From: Nematostella vectensis
Lineage: Eukaryota > Cnidaria > Anthozoa > Actiniaria > Edwardsiidae
Assembly (NCBI RefSeq): GCF_932526225.1
Contig: NC_064048.1
Coordinates: 13,277,665 to 13,341,664 of the forward strand
Length of the DNA stretch: 64,000 nucleotides
Direction: 5' to 3'
Numbering within the stretch: position 1 is the stretch's first letter; the number at the start of each line of letters is the position of its first letter. Below are positions 22,941 to 35,890 of the stretch, piece by piece. The notes below the pieces were generated by a model. It was given only the letters and a program-made list of their open reading frames with translations, was not told the origin of the DNA and made no database searches. A program made the position numbers and the translations under genes.

Positions 22941-24885
22941 TTGTTTTACGAGTGTAACCTCCAAAAGGTTACAATCGATAATTTTTTTTCCGAATGTAAA
23001 TTCCAAAAAGTAACATTAGGAAAAATAAAACAGTATACTCGGAAAAAAGGTATATCAATCTATCGAGCGCTATGCTCTATGTTAGAATCTACTTAATCAA
23101 GTTATCCAAGGAATCTAGTTAGTTCTTGTGTGCATAAAATATGTACAGGATCCTGAACAAAGCATGAGCACATCAAAGATGCTGAGAGTACATAAAAATG
23201 TCCCTATACCTTCTTTTTATGTCATGACACACCAAGAACAGTATAATTAAGTATCGATATTTAAAAAAAAAAAAAAAAGAAAAAAAAATAGGCTATCAGC
23301 GGGAATAGAACCCGGGTCGCTGCGTTAGTAGTCAAGTGCCCGCAACGAAAGACTAACGTGGCATTGCTGAAGGGAATTGTAATGAAAATTACTTTTAATA
23401 CTATTGGTATCGTAAACTGTCCCAAGCAAAGTCACCATCGGACTGGAGGTTACATTCGGGAAAAGCTTCAGGGTTACATTCGGGAATTTGTTTTACGAGT
23501 GTAACCTCCAAAAGGTTACAATCGATAATCTTTTTTTGTAAATTCCAAAAAGTAACATTAGGAAAAATAAAACAGTATACTCGGAAAAAAAGGTATATCA
23601 ATCTATCGAGCGCTATGCCCTATGTTAGAATCTACTTAATCAAGTTATCCAAGGAATCTAGTTAGTTCTTGTGTGCATAAAATATGTACAGGATCCTGAA
23701 CAAAGCATGAGCACATCAAAGATGCTGAGAGTACATAAAAATGTCCCTATACCTTCTTTTTATGTCATGACACACCAAGAACAGTATAATTAAGTATCGA
23801 TATTAAAAAAAAAAAAAAAAAAGAAAAAAAAATAGGCTATCAGCGGGAATAGAACCCGGGTCGCTGCGTTAGTAGTCATGTGCCCGCAACGAAAGACTAA
23901 CGTGGCATTGCTGAAGGGAATTGTAATGAAAATTACTTTTAATACTATTGGTATCGTAAACTGTCCCAAGCAAAGTCACCATCGGACTGGAGGTTACATT
24001 CGGGAAAAGCTTCAGGGTTACATTCGGGAATTTGTTTTACGAGTGTAACCTCCAAAAGGTTACAATCGATAATTTTTTTTTGTAAATTCCAAAAAGTAAC
24101 ATTAGGAAAAATAAAACAGTATACTCGGAAAAAAAGGTATATCAATCTATCGAGCGCTATGCTCTATGTTAGAATCTACTTAATCAAGCTATCCAAGGAA
24201 TCTAGTTAGTTCTTGTGTGCATAAAATATGTACAGGATCCTGAACAAAGCATGAGCACATCAAAGATGCTGAGAGTACATAAAAATGTCCCTATACCTTC
24301 TTTTTATGTCATGACTCACCAAGAACAGTATAATTAAGTATCGATATTTAAAAAAAAAAAAAGCAAAAAAATAGGCTATCAGCGGGAATCGAACCCGGGT
24401 CGCTGCGTTAGTAGTCAAGTGCCCGCAACTAAAGACTAACGTGGCATTGCTGAAGGGAATTGTAATGAAAATTACTTTTAATACTATTGGTATCGTAAAC
24501 TATCCCAAGCAAAGTCACCATCGGACTGGAGGTTACATTCGGGAAAAGCTTCAGGGTTACATTCGGGAATTTGTTTTACGAGTGTAACCTCCAAAAGGTT
24601 ACAATCGATAATTTTTTTTCCGAATGTAAATTCCAAAAAGTAACATTAGGAAAAATAAAACAGTATACTCGGAAAAAAGGTATATCAATCTATCGAGCGC
24701 TATGCTCTATGTTAGAATCTACTTAATCAAGTTATCCAAGGAATCTAGTTAGTTCTTGTGTGCATAAAATATGTACAGGATCCTGAACAAAGCATGAGCA
24801 CATCAAAGATGCTGAGAGTACATAAAAATGTCCCTATACCTTCTTTTTATGTCATGACACACCAAGAACAGTATAATTAAGTATC
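22030..24885 (+). repeat. Three-unit local duplication (offset 1630)
   Basis: Units at 22402 and 22941 recur at 24032 and 24571 with the tags GTCATGTGCCC, CTGTCCCAAG, AAGCTATCC and AAAGCAAAAAAATAGG. The left switch lies between about 22030 and 22160, and the match ends near 24.88 kb, exactly where the second copy of the 8.4-kb block begins. One unit (23488, tag AATCTTTTTTTG) lies between the paired ones. Confidence 0.85.
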
Positions 24886-27800
24886 GATATTTAAAAAAAA
24901 ATAAAGAAAGAAAAAAGGCTATCAGCGGGAATCGAACCCGGGTCGCTGCGTTAGTAGTCAAGTGCCCGCAACGAAAGACTAACGTGGCATTGCTGAAGGG
25001 AATTGTAATGAAAATTACTTTAAATACTATTGGTATCGTAAACTATCCCAAGCAAAGTCACCATCGGACTGGAGGTTACATTCGGGAAAAGCTTCAGGGT
25101 TACATTCGGGAATTTGTTTTACGAGTGTAACCTCCAAAAGGTTACAATCGATATTTTTTTTTCCGAATGTAAATTCCAAAAAGTAACATTATAAAAAATA
25201 AAACAGTATACTCGGAAAAAAAGGTATATCAATCTATCGAGCGCTATGCCCTATGTTAGAATCTACTTAATCAAGTTATCCAAGGAATCTAGTTAGTTCT
25301 TGTGTGCATAAAATATGTACAGGATCCTGAACAAAGCATGAGCACATCAAAGATGCTGAGAGTACATAAAAATGTCCCTATACCTTCTTTTTATGTCATG
25401 ACACACCAAGAACAGTATAATTAAGTATCGATATTTAAAAAAAAAAAAAAAAAAAAAATAGGCTATCAGCGGGAAGAGAACCCGGGTCGCTGCGTTAGCA
25501 GTCAAGTGCCCGCAACGAAAGACTAACGTGGCATTGCTGAAGGGAATTGTAATGAAAATTACTTTTAATGCTATTGGTATCGTAAACTATCCCAAGCAAA
25601 GTCACCATCGGACTGGAGGTTACATTCGGGAAAAGCTTCAGGGTTACATTCGGGAATTTGATTTACGAGTGTAACCTCCAAAAGGTTACAATCGATAATT
25701 TTTTTTCCGAATGTAAATTCAAAAAGTAACATTAGGAAAAATAAAACAGTATACTCGGAAAAAAAGGTATATCAATCTATCGAGCGCTATGCTCTATGTT
25801 AGAATATACTTAATCAAGTTATCCAAGGAATCTAGTTAGTTCTTGTGTGCATAAAATATGTACAGGATCCTGAACAAAGCATGAGCACATCAAAGATGCT
25901 TAGAGTACATAAAAATGTCCCTATACCTTCTTTTTATGTCATGACACACCAAGAACAGTATAATTAAGTATCGATATTTAAAAAAAAATAAAGAAAAAAA
26001 ATAGGCTATCAGCGGGAATAGAACCCGGGTCGCTGCGTTAGTAGTCAAGTGCCCGCAACGAAAGACTAACGTGGCATTGCTGAAGGGAAATGTAATGAAA
26101 TTTACTTTTAATACTATTGGTATCGTAAACTATCCCAAGCAAAGTCACCATCGGACTGGAGGTTACATTCGGGAAAAGCTTCAGGGTTACATTCGGGAAT
26201 TTGATTTACGAGTGTAACCTCCAAAAGGTTACAATCGATATTTTTTTTTGTAAATTCCAAAAAGTAACATTAGGAAAAATAAAACAGTATACTCGGAAAA
26301 ACAGGTATATCAATCTATCGAGCGCTATGCTCTATGTTAGAATATACTTTATCAAGTTATCCAAGGAATCTAGTTAGTTCTTGTGTGCATAAAATATGTA
26401 CAGGATCCTGAACAAAGCATGAGCACATCAAAGATGCTGAGAGTACATAAAAATGTCCCTATACCTTCTTTTTATGTCATGACACACCAAGAACAGTATA
26501 ATTAAGTATCGATATTTAAAAAAAAATAAAGAAAAAAAAATAGGCTATCAGAGGGAATCGAACCCGGGTCGCTGCGTTAGTAGTCAAGTGCCTGCTACGA
26601 AAGACTAACGTGGCATTGCTGAAGGAAATTGTAATGAAAATTACTTTTAATACTATTGGTATCGTAAACTATCCCAAGCAAAGTCACCATCGGACTGGAG
26701 GTTACATTCGGGAAAAGCTTCAGGGTTACATTCGGGAATTTGTTTTACGAGTGTAACCTCAAAAAGGTTACAATCGATAATTTGTTTTCCGAATGTAAAT
26801 TCCAAAAAGTAACATTAGGAAAAATAAAACAGTATACTCGGAAAAAAAGGTATATCAATCTATCGAGCGCTATGCTCTATGTTACAATCTACTTAATCAA
26901 GTTATCCAAGGAATCTAGTTAGTTCTTGTGTGCATAAAATATGTACAGGATCCTGAACAAAGCATTAGCACATCAAAGATGCTGAGAGTACATAAAAATG
27001 TCCCTATACCTTCTTTTTATGTCATATCACACAAAGAACAGTATAATTAGGTATCGATATTTAAAAAAAAATAAAGAAAAAAAATAGGCTATCAGCGGGA
27101 ATAGAACCCGGGTCGCTGCGTTAGTAGTCAAGTGCCAGCAACGAAAGACCAACGTGGCATTGCTGAAGGGAATTGTAATGAAAATTACTTTTAATACTAT
27201 TAGTATCGTAAACTATCCCAAGCAAAGTCACCATCGGACTGGAGGTTACATTCGGGAAAAGATTCAGGGTTACATTCGGGAATTTGTTTTACGAGTGTAA
27301 CCTCCAAAAGGTTACAATCGATAATTTTTTTTTGTAAATTCCAAAAAGTAACATTAGGAAAAATAAAACAGTATACTCGGAAAAATAGGTATATCAATCT
27401 ATCGAGCGCTATGCTCTATGCTAGAATCTACTTAATCAAGTTATCCAAGGAATCTAGTTAGTTCTTGTGTGCATAAAATATGTACAGGATCCTGAACAAA
27501 GCATGAGCACATCAAAGATGCTGAGAGTACATAAAAATGTCCCTATACCTTCTTTTTATGTCATGACACACCAAGAACAGTATAATTAAGTATCGATATT
27601 TAAAAAAAATAAAGAAAAAAAAATAAGCTATCAGCGGGAATCGAACACGGGTCGCTGCGTTAGTAGTCAAGTGCCCGCAACGAAAGACTAACGTGGCATT
27701 GCTGAAGGAAATTTTAATGAAAATTACTTTTAATACTATTGGTATCGTAAACTATCCCAAGCAAAGTCACCATCGGACTGGAGGTTACATTCGGGAAAAG

Positions 27801-30800
27801 CTTCAGGGTTACATTCGTGAATTTGTTTTACGAGTGTAACCTCCAAAAGGTTACAATCGATAATTTTTTTCCGAATGTAAATTCAAAAAAGTAACATTAG
27901 GAAAAATAAAACAGTATACTCGGAAAAAAAGGTATATCAATCTATCGAGCGCTATGCTCTATGTTACAATCTACTTAATCATGTTATCCAAGGAATCTAG
28001 TTAGTTCTTGTGTGCATAGAATATGTACAGGATCCTGAACAAAGCATGAGCACATCAAAGATGCTGAGAGTACATAAAAATGTCCCTATACCTTCTTTTT
28101 ATGTCATGACACACCAAGAACAGTATTATTAAGTATCAATATTTTTTTAAAAAAAAATAAAGAAAAAAAATAGGCTATCAGCAAGAATCGAACCCGGGTC
28201 GCTGCGTTAGTAGTCAAGTGCCCGCAACGAAAGACTAACGTGGCATTGCTGAAGGGAATTGTAATGAAAATTACTTTTAATACTATTGGTATCGTAAACT
28301 ATCCCAAGCAAAGTCACCATCGGACTGGAGGTTACATTCGGGAAAAGCTTCAGGGTTACATTCGGGAATTTGTTTTACGAGTGTAACCTCCAAAAGGTTA
28401 CAATCGATATTTTTTTTTCCGAATGTAAATTCCAAAAAGTAACATTAGGAAAAATAAAACAGTATACTCCGAAAAAAAGGTATATCAATCTATCGAGCGC
28501 TATGCCCTATGTTAGAATCTACTTAATCAAGTTATCCAAGGAATCTAGTTAGTTCTTGTGTGCATAAAATATGTACAGGATCCTGAACAAAGCATGAGCA
28601 CATCAAAGATGCTGAGAGTACATAAAAATGTCCCTATACCTTCTTTTTATGTCATGGCACACCAAGAACAGTATAATTAAGTATCGATATTTAAAAAAAA
28701 ATAAAGAAAAAAAAATAGGCTATCAGCGGGAATAGAACCCGGGTCGCTGCGTTAGTAATCAAGTGCCCGCAACGAAAGACTAACGTGGCATTGCTGAAGG
28801 GAAATGTAATGAAAATTACTTTTAATACTATTGGTATTGTAAACTATCCCAAGCAAAGTCACCATCGGACTGGAGGTTACATTCGGGAAAAGCTTCAGGG
28901 TTACATTCGGGAATATGTTTTACGAGTGTAACCTCCAAAAGGTTACAATCGATAATTTTTTTTTGTAAATTCCTAAAAGTAACATTAGGAAAAATAAAAC
29001 AGTATACTCGGAAAAACAGGTATATCAATCTATCGAGCGCTATGCTCTATGTTAGAATATACTTAATCACGTTATCCAAGGAATCTAGTTAGTTCTTGTG
29101 TGCATAAAATATGTACAGGATCCTGAACAAAGCATGAGCACATCAAAGATGCTGAGAGTACATAAAAATGTCCCTATACCTTCTTTTTATGTCATGACTC
29201 ACCAAGAACAGTATAATTAAGTATCGATATTTAAAAAAAAAAAAAGCAAAAAAATAGGCTATCAGCGGGAATCGAACCCGGGTCGCTGCGTTAGTAGTCA
29301 ACTGCCCGCAACTAAAGACTAACGTGGCATTGCTGAAGGGAATTGTAATGAAAATTACTTTTAATACTATTGGTATCGTAAACTATCCCAAGCAAAGTCA
29401 CCATCGGACTGGAGGTTACATTCGGGAAAAGCTTCAGGGTTACATTCGGGAATTTGTTTTACGAGTGTAACCTCCAAAAGGTTACAATCGGTAATTTTTT
29501 TTCAGAATGTAAATTCCAAAAAGTAACATTAGGAAAAATAAAACAGTATACTCGGAAAAAAGGTATATCAATCTATCGAGCGCTATGCTCTATGTTAGAA
29601 TCTACTTAATCAAGTTATCCAAGGAATCTAGTTAGTTCTTGTGTGCATAAAATATGTACAGGATCCTGAACAAAGCATGAGCACATCAAAGATGCTGAGA
29701 GTACATAAAAATGTCCCTATACCTTCTTTTTATGTCATGACACACCAAGAACAGTATAATTAAGTATCGATATTTAAAAAAAAAAAAAAGAAAAAAAAAG
29801 GCTATCAGCGGGAATAGAACCCGGGTCGCTGCGTTAGTAGTTAAGTGCCCGCAACGAAAGACTAACGTGGCATTGCTGAAGGGAATTGTAATGAAAATTA
29901 CTTTTAATGCTATTGGTATCGTAAACTATCCCAAGCAAAGTCACCATCGGACTGGAGGTTACATTCGGGAAAAGCTTCAGGGTTACATTCGGGAATTTGA
30001 TTTACGAGTGTAACCTCAAAAAGTTTAAAAACAATACTTTTTTTTTCCGAATGCAAATTCCAAAAAGTAACATTAGGAAAAATAAAACAGTATACTCGGA
30101 AAAAAAGGTATATCAATCTATCGAGCGCTATGCTCTATGTTATAATCTACTTAATCAAGTTATCCAAGGAATCTAGTTAGTTCTTGTGTGCATAAAATAT
30201 GTACAGGATCCTGAACAAAGCATGAGCACATCAAAGATGCTGAGAGTACATAAAAATGTCCCTATACCTTCTTTTTATGTCATGACACACCAAGAACAGT
30301 ATAATTAAGTATCGATATTTAAAAAAAAATAAAGAAAAAAAAATAGGCTATCAGCGGGAATCGAACCCGGGTCGCTGCGTTAGTAGTCAAGTGCCTGCAA
30401 CGAAAGACTAACGTGGCATTGCTGAAGGGAATTGTAATGAAAATTACTTTTAATACTATTGGTATCGTAAACTATTCCAAGCAAAGTCACCATCGGACTG
30501 GAGGTTACATTCGGGAAAAGCTTCAGGGTTACATTCGGGATTTGTTTTTCGAGTGTAACCTCAAAAAGGTTACAATCGATAATTTGTTTTCCAAATGTAA
30601 ATTCCAAAAAGTAACATTAGGAAAAATAAAACAGTATACTCGGAAAAAAAGGTATATCAATCTATCGAGCGCTATGCTCTATGTTAGAATCTACTTAATC
30701 AAGTTATCCAAGTAATCTAGTTAGTTCTTGTGTGCATAAAATATGTACAGGATCCTGAACAAAGCATGAGCACATCAAAAATGCTGAGAGTACATAAAAA

Positions 30801-33240
30801 TGTCCCTATACCTTCTTTTTATGTCATGACACACCAAGAACAGTATTATTTAGTATAGATATTTAAAAAAAAAATAAAGAAAAAAAAATAGGCTATCAGC
30901 TGGAATCGAACCCGGGTCCCTGCGTTAGTAGTCAAGTGCCCGCAACTAAAGACTAACGTGGCATTGCTGAAGGGAATTGTAATGAAAATTACTTTTAATA
31001 CTATTGGTATCGTAAACTATCCCAAGCAAAGTCACCATCGGACTGGAGGTTACATTCGGGAAAAGCTTCAGGGTTACATTCGGGAATTTGTTTTACGAGT
31101 GTAACCTCCAAAAGGTTACAATCGATATTTTTTTTTCCGAATGTAAATTCCAAAAAGTAACATTAGGAAAAATAAAACAGTATACTCGGAAAAAAGGTAT
31201 ATCAATCTATCGAGCGCTATGCTCTAAGTTAGAATCTACTTAATCAAGTTATCCAAGGAATCTAGTTAGTTCTTGTGTGCATAAAATATGTACAGGATCC
31301 TGAACAAAACATGAGCACATTAAAGATGCTGAGAGTACATAAAAATGTCCCTATACCTTCTTTTTATGTCATGACACACCAAGAACAGTATAATTAAGTA
31401 TCGATATTTAAAAAAAAATAAAGAAAAAAAATAGGCTATCAGCGGGAATAGAGCCCGGGTCGCTGCGTTAGTAATCAAGTGCCCGCAACGAAAGACTAAT
31501 GTGGCATTGCTGAAGGGAAATGTAATGAAAATTACTTTTAATACTATTGGTATCGTAAACTATCGCAAGCAAAGTCACCATCGGACTGGAGGTTACATTC
31601 GGGAAAAGCTTCAGGGTTACATTCGGGAATTTGTTTTACGAGTGTAACCTCCAAAAGGTTACAATCGATAATTTTTTTTTGTAAATTCCTAAAAGTAACA
31701 TTAGGAAAAATAAAACAGTATACTCGGAAAAGCAGGTATATCAATCTATCGAGCGCTATGCTCTATGTTAGAATATACTTAATCAAGTTATCCAAGGAAT
31801 CTAGTTAGTTCTTGTGTGCATAAAATATGTACAGGATCCTGAACAAAGCATGAGCACATCAAAGATGCTGAGAGTACATAAAAATGTCCCTATACCTTCT
31901 TTTTATGTCATGACTCACCAAGAACAGTATAATTAAGTATCGATATTTAAAAAAAAAAATAAAGCAAAAAAATAGGCTATCAGCGGGAATCGAACCCGGG
32001 TCGCTGCGTTAGTAGTCAAGTGCCCGCAACGAAAGACTAACGTGGCATTGCTGAAGGGAATTGTAATGAAAATTACTTTTAATACTATTGGTATCGTAAA
32101 CTATCCCAACCAAAGTCACCATCGGACTGGAGGTTACATTCGGGAAAAGCTTCAGGGTTACATTCGGGAATTTGTTTTACGAGTGTAACCTCCAAAAGGT
32201 TACAATCGATAATTTTTTTTCCGAATGTAAATTCCAAAAAGTAACATTAGGAAAAATAAAACAGTATACTCGGAAAAAAGGTATATCAATCTATCGAGCG
32301 CTATGCTGTATGTTAGAATCTACTTAATCAAGTTATTCAATGAATCTAGTTAGTTCTTGTGTGCATAAAATATGTACAGGATCCTGAACAAAGCATGAGC
32401 ACATCAAAGATGCTGAGAGTACATAAAAATGTCCCTATACCTTCTTTTTATGTCATGACACACCAAGAACAGTATAATTAAGTATCGATATTAAAAAAAA
32501 AAAAAAAAAAGAAAAAAAAATAGGCTATCAGCGGGAATAGAACCCGGGTCGCTGCGTTAGTAGTCATGTGCCCGCAACGAAAGACTAACGTGGCATTGCT
32601 GAAGGGAATTGTAATGAAAATTACTTTTAATACTATTGGTATCGTAAACTGTCCCAAGCAAAGTCACCATCGGACTGGAGGTTACATTCGGGAAAAGCTT
32701 CAGGGTTACATTCGGGAATTTGTTTTACGAGTGTAACCTCCAAAAGGTTACAATCGATAATTTTTTTTTGTAAATTCCAAAAAGTAACATTAGGAAAAAT
32801 AAAACAGTATACTCGGAAAAAAAGGTATATCAATCTATCGAGCGCTATGCTCTATGTTAGAATCTACTTAATCAAGCTATCCAAGGAATCTAGTTAGTTC
32901 TTGTGTGCATAAAATATGTACAGGATCCTGAACAAAGCATGAGCACATCAAAGATGCTGAGAGTACATAAAAATGTCCCTATACCTTCTTTTTATGTCAT
33001 GACTCACCAAGAACAGTATAATTAAGTATCGATATTTAAAAAACAAAAAAAGCAAAAAAATAGGCTATCAGCGGGAATCGAACCCGGGTCGCTGCGTTAG
33101 TAGTCAAGTGCCCGCAACTAAAGACTAACGTGGCATTGCTGAAGGGAATTGTAATGAAAATTACTTTTAATACTATTGGTATCGTAAACTATCCCAAGCA
33201 AAGTCACCATCGGACTGGAGGTTACATTCGGGAAAAGCTT
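24885..33240 (+). repeat. ~8.4-kb higher-order block, copy 2
   Basis: Near-copy of 14.57-22.94 kb, shifted by 10318-10319 bp. The left junction joins a 22.9-kb-type unit to the 14.57-kb-type A-tract with its AAAGAAAG tag. Matching stops inside the unit at 33260, which has a private ATACTTGG change and then follows a different class (ATCCATGG, ATGTAAAGG). Small differences from copy 1 include TACTCCGAAA near 28467 and AAGTAATCTAG near 30711. Confidence 0.9.
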
Positions 33241-33427
33241 CAGGGTTACATTCGGGAATTTGTTTTACGAGTGTAACCTCCAAAAGGTTACAATCGATAA
33301 TTTTTTTTCCGAATGTAAATTCCAAAAAGTAACATTAGGAAAAATAAAACAGTATACTTGGAAAAAAAGGTATATCAATCTATCGAGCGCTATGCTCTAT
33401 GTTAGAATCTACTTAATCAAGTTATCC

Positions 33428-35890
33428 ATGGAATCTAGTTAGTTCTTGTGTGCATAAAATATGTAAAGGATCCTGAACAAAGCATGAGCACATCAAAGAT
33501 GCTGAGAGTACATAAAAATGTCCCTATACCTTCTTTTTATGTCATGACACACCAAGAACAGTATAATTAAGTATCGATATTAAAAAAAAAAAAAAAGAAA
33601 AAAAAATAGGCTATCAGCGGGAATAGAACCCGGGTCGCTGCGTTAGTAGTCAAGTGCCCGCAACGAAAGACTAACGTGGCATTGCTGAAGGGAATTGTAA
33701 TGAAAATTACTTTTAATACTATTGGTATCGTAAACTATTCCAAGCAAAGTCACCATCGGACTGGAGGTTACATTCGGGAAAAGCTTCAGGGTTACATTCG
33801 GGATTTGTTTTTCGAGTGTAACCTCAAAAAGGTTACAATCGATAATTTGTTTTCCAAATGTAAATTCCAAAAAGTAACATTAGGAAAAATAAAACAGTAT
33901 ACTCGGAAAAAAAGGTATATCAATCTATCGAGCGCTATGCTCTATGTTAGAATCTACTTAATCAAGTTATCCAAGGAATCTAGTTAGTTCTTGTGTGCAT
34001 AAAATATGTACAGGATCCTGAACAAAGCATGAGCACATCAAAGATGCTGAGAGTACATAAAAATGTCCCTATACCTTCTTTTTATGTCATGACACACCAA
34101 GAACAGTATTATTAAGTATCGATATTTAAAAAAAAAATAAAGAAAAAAAAATAGGCTATCAGCTGGAATCGAACCCGGGTCCCTGCGTTAGTAGTCAAGT
34201 GCCCGCAACTAAAGACTAACGTGGCATTGCTGAAGGGAATTGTAATGAAAATTACTTTTAATACTATTGGTATCGTAAACTATCCCAAGCAAAGTCACCA
34301 TCGGACTGGAGGTTACATTCGGGAAAAGCTTCAGGGTTACATTCGGGAATTTGTTTTACGAGTGTAACCTCCAAAAGGTTACAATCGATATTTTTTTTTC
34401 CGAATGTAAATTCCAAAAAGTAACATTAGGAAAAATAAAACAGTATACTCGGAAAAAAGGTATATCAATCTATCGAGCGCTATGCTCTAAGTTAGAATCT
34501 ACTTAATCAAGTTATCCAAGGAATCTAGTTAGTTCTTGTGTGCATAAAATATGTACAGGATCCTGAACAAAACATGAGCACATTAAAGATGCTGAGAGTA
34601 CATAAAAATGTCCCTATACCTTCTTTTTATGTCATGACACACCAAGAACAGTATAATTAAGTATCGATATTTAAAAAAAAATAAAGAAAAAAAATAGGCT
34701 ATCAGCGGGAATAGAGCCCGGGTCGCTGCGTTAGTAATCAAGTGCCCGCAACGAAAGACTAATGTGGCATTGCTGAAGGGAAATGTAATGAAAATTACTT
34801 TTAATACTATTGGTATCGTAAACTATCGCAAGCAAAGTCACCATTGGACTGGAGGTTACATTCGGGAAAAGCTTCAGGGTTACATTCGGGAATTTGTTTT
34901 ACGAGTGTAACCTCCAAAAGGTTACAATCGATAATTTTTTTTTGTAAATTCCTAAAAGTAACATTAGGAAAAATAAAACAGTATACTCGGAAAAGCAGGT
35001 ATATCAATCTATCGAGCGCTATGCTCTATGTTAGAATATACTTAATCAAGTTATCCAAGGAATCTAGTTAGTTCTTGTGTGCATAAAATATGTACAGGAT
35101 CCTGAACAAAGCATGAGCACATCAAAGATGCTGAGAGTACATAAAAATGTCCCTATACCTTCTTTTTATGTCATGACTCACCAAGAACAGTATAATTAAG
35201 TATCGATATTTAAAAAAAAAAATAAAGCAAATAAATAGGCTATCAGCGGGAATCGAACCCGGGTCGCTGCGTTAGTAGTCAAGTGCCCGCAACGAAAGAC
35301 TAACGTGGCATTGCTAAAGGGAATTGTAATGAAAATTACTTTTAATACTATTGGTATCGTAAACTATCCCAACCAAAGTCACCATCGGACTGGAGGTTAC
35401 ATTCGGGAAAAGCTTCAGGGTTACATTCGGGAATTTGTTTTACGAGTGTAACCTCCAAAAGGTTACAATCGATAATTTTTTTTCCGAATGTAAATTCCAA
35501 AAAGTAACATTAGGAAAAATAAAACAGTATACTCGGAAAAAAGGTATATCAATCTATCGAGCGCTATGCTGTATGTTAGAATCTACTTAATCAAGTTATT
35601 CAAGGAATCTAGTTAGTTCTTGTGTGCATAAAATATGTACAGGATCCTGAACAAAGCATGAGCACATCAAAGATGCTGAGAGTACATAAAAATGTCCCTA
35701 TACCTTCTTTTTATGTCATGACACACCAAGAACAGTATAATTAAGTATCGATATTAAAAAAAAAAAAAAAAAAGAAAAAAAAATAGGCTATCAGCGGGAA
35801 TAGAACCCGGGTCGCTGCGTTAGTAGTCAAGTGCCCGCAACGAAAGACTAACGTGGCATTGCTGAAGGGAATTGTAATGAAAATTACTTT
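33428..35890 (+). repeat. Third copy of the 20.2-kb unit series (start)
   Basis: Units at 33805, 34351, 34894 and 35435 match 20223, 20769, 21313 and 21854 (offset 13581-13582), and also 30542 onward (offset 3263). The lead unit is recognised by a one-base-shorter GGGATTTG landmark, TTTTCGAGTG and TTTTCCAAATG. The same lead unit returns at 52835 (offset 19030). The series continues to about 37.1 kb, overlapping the next block. Confidence 0.85.
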
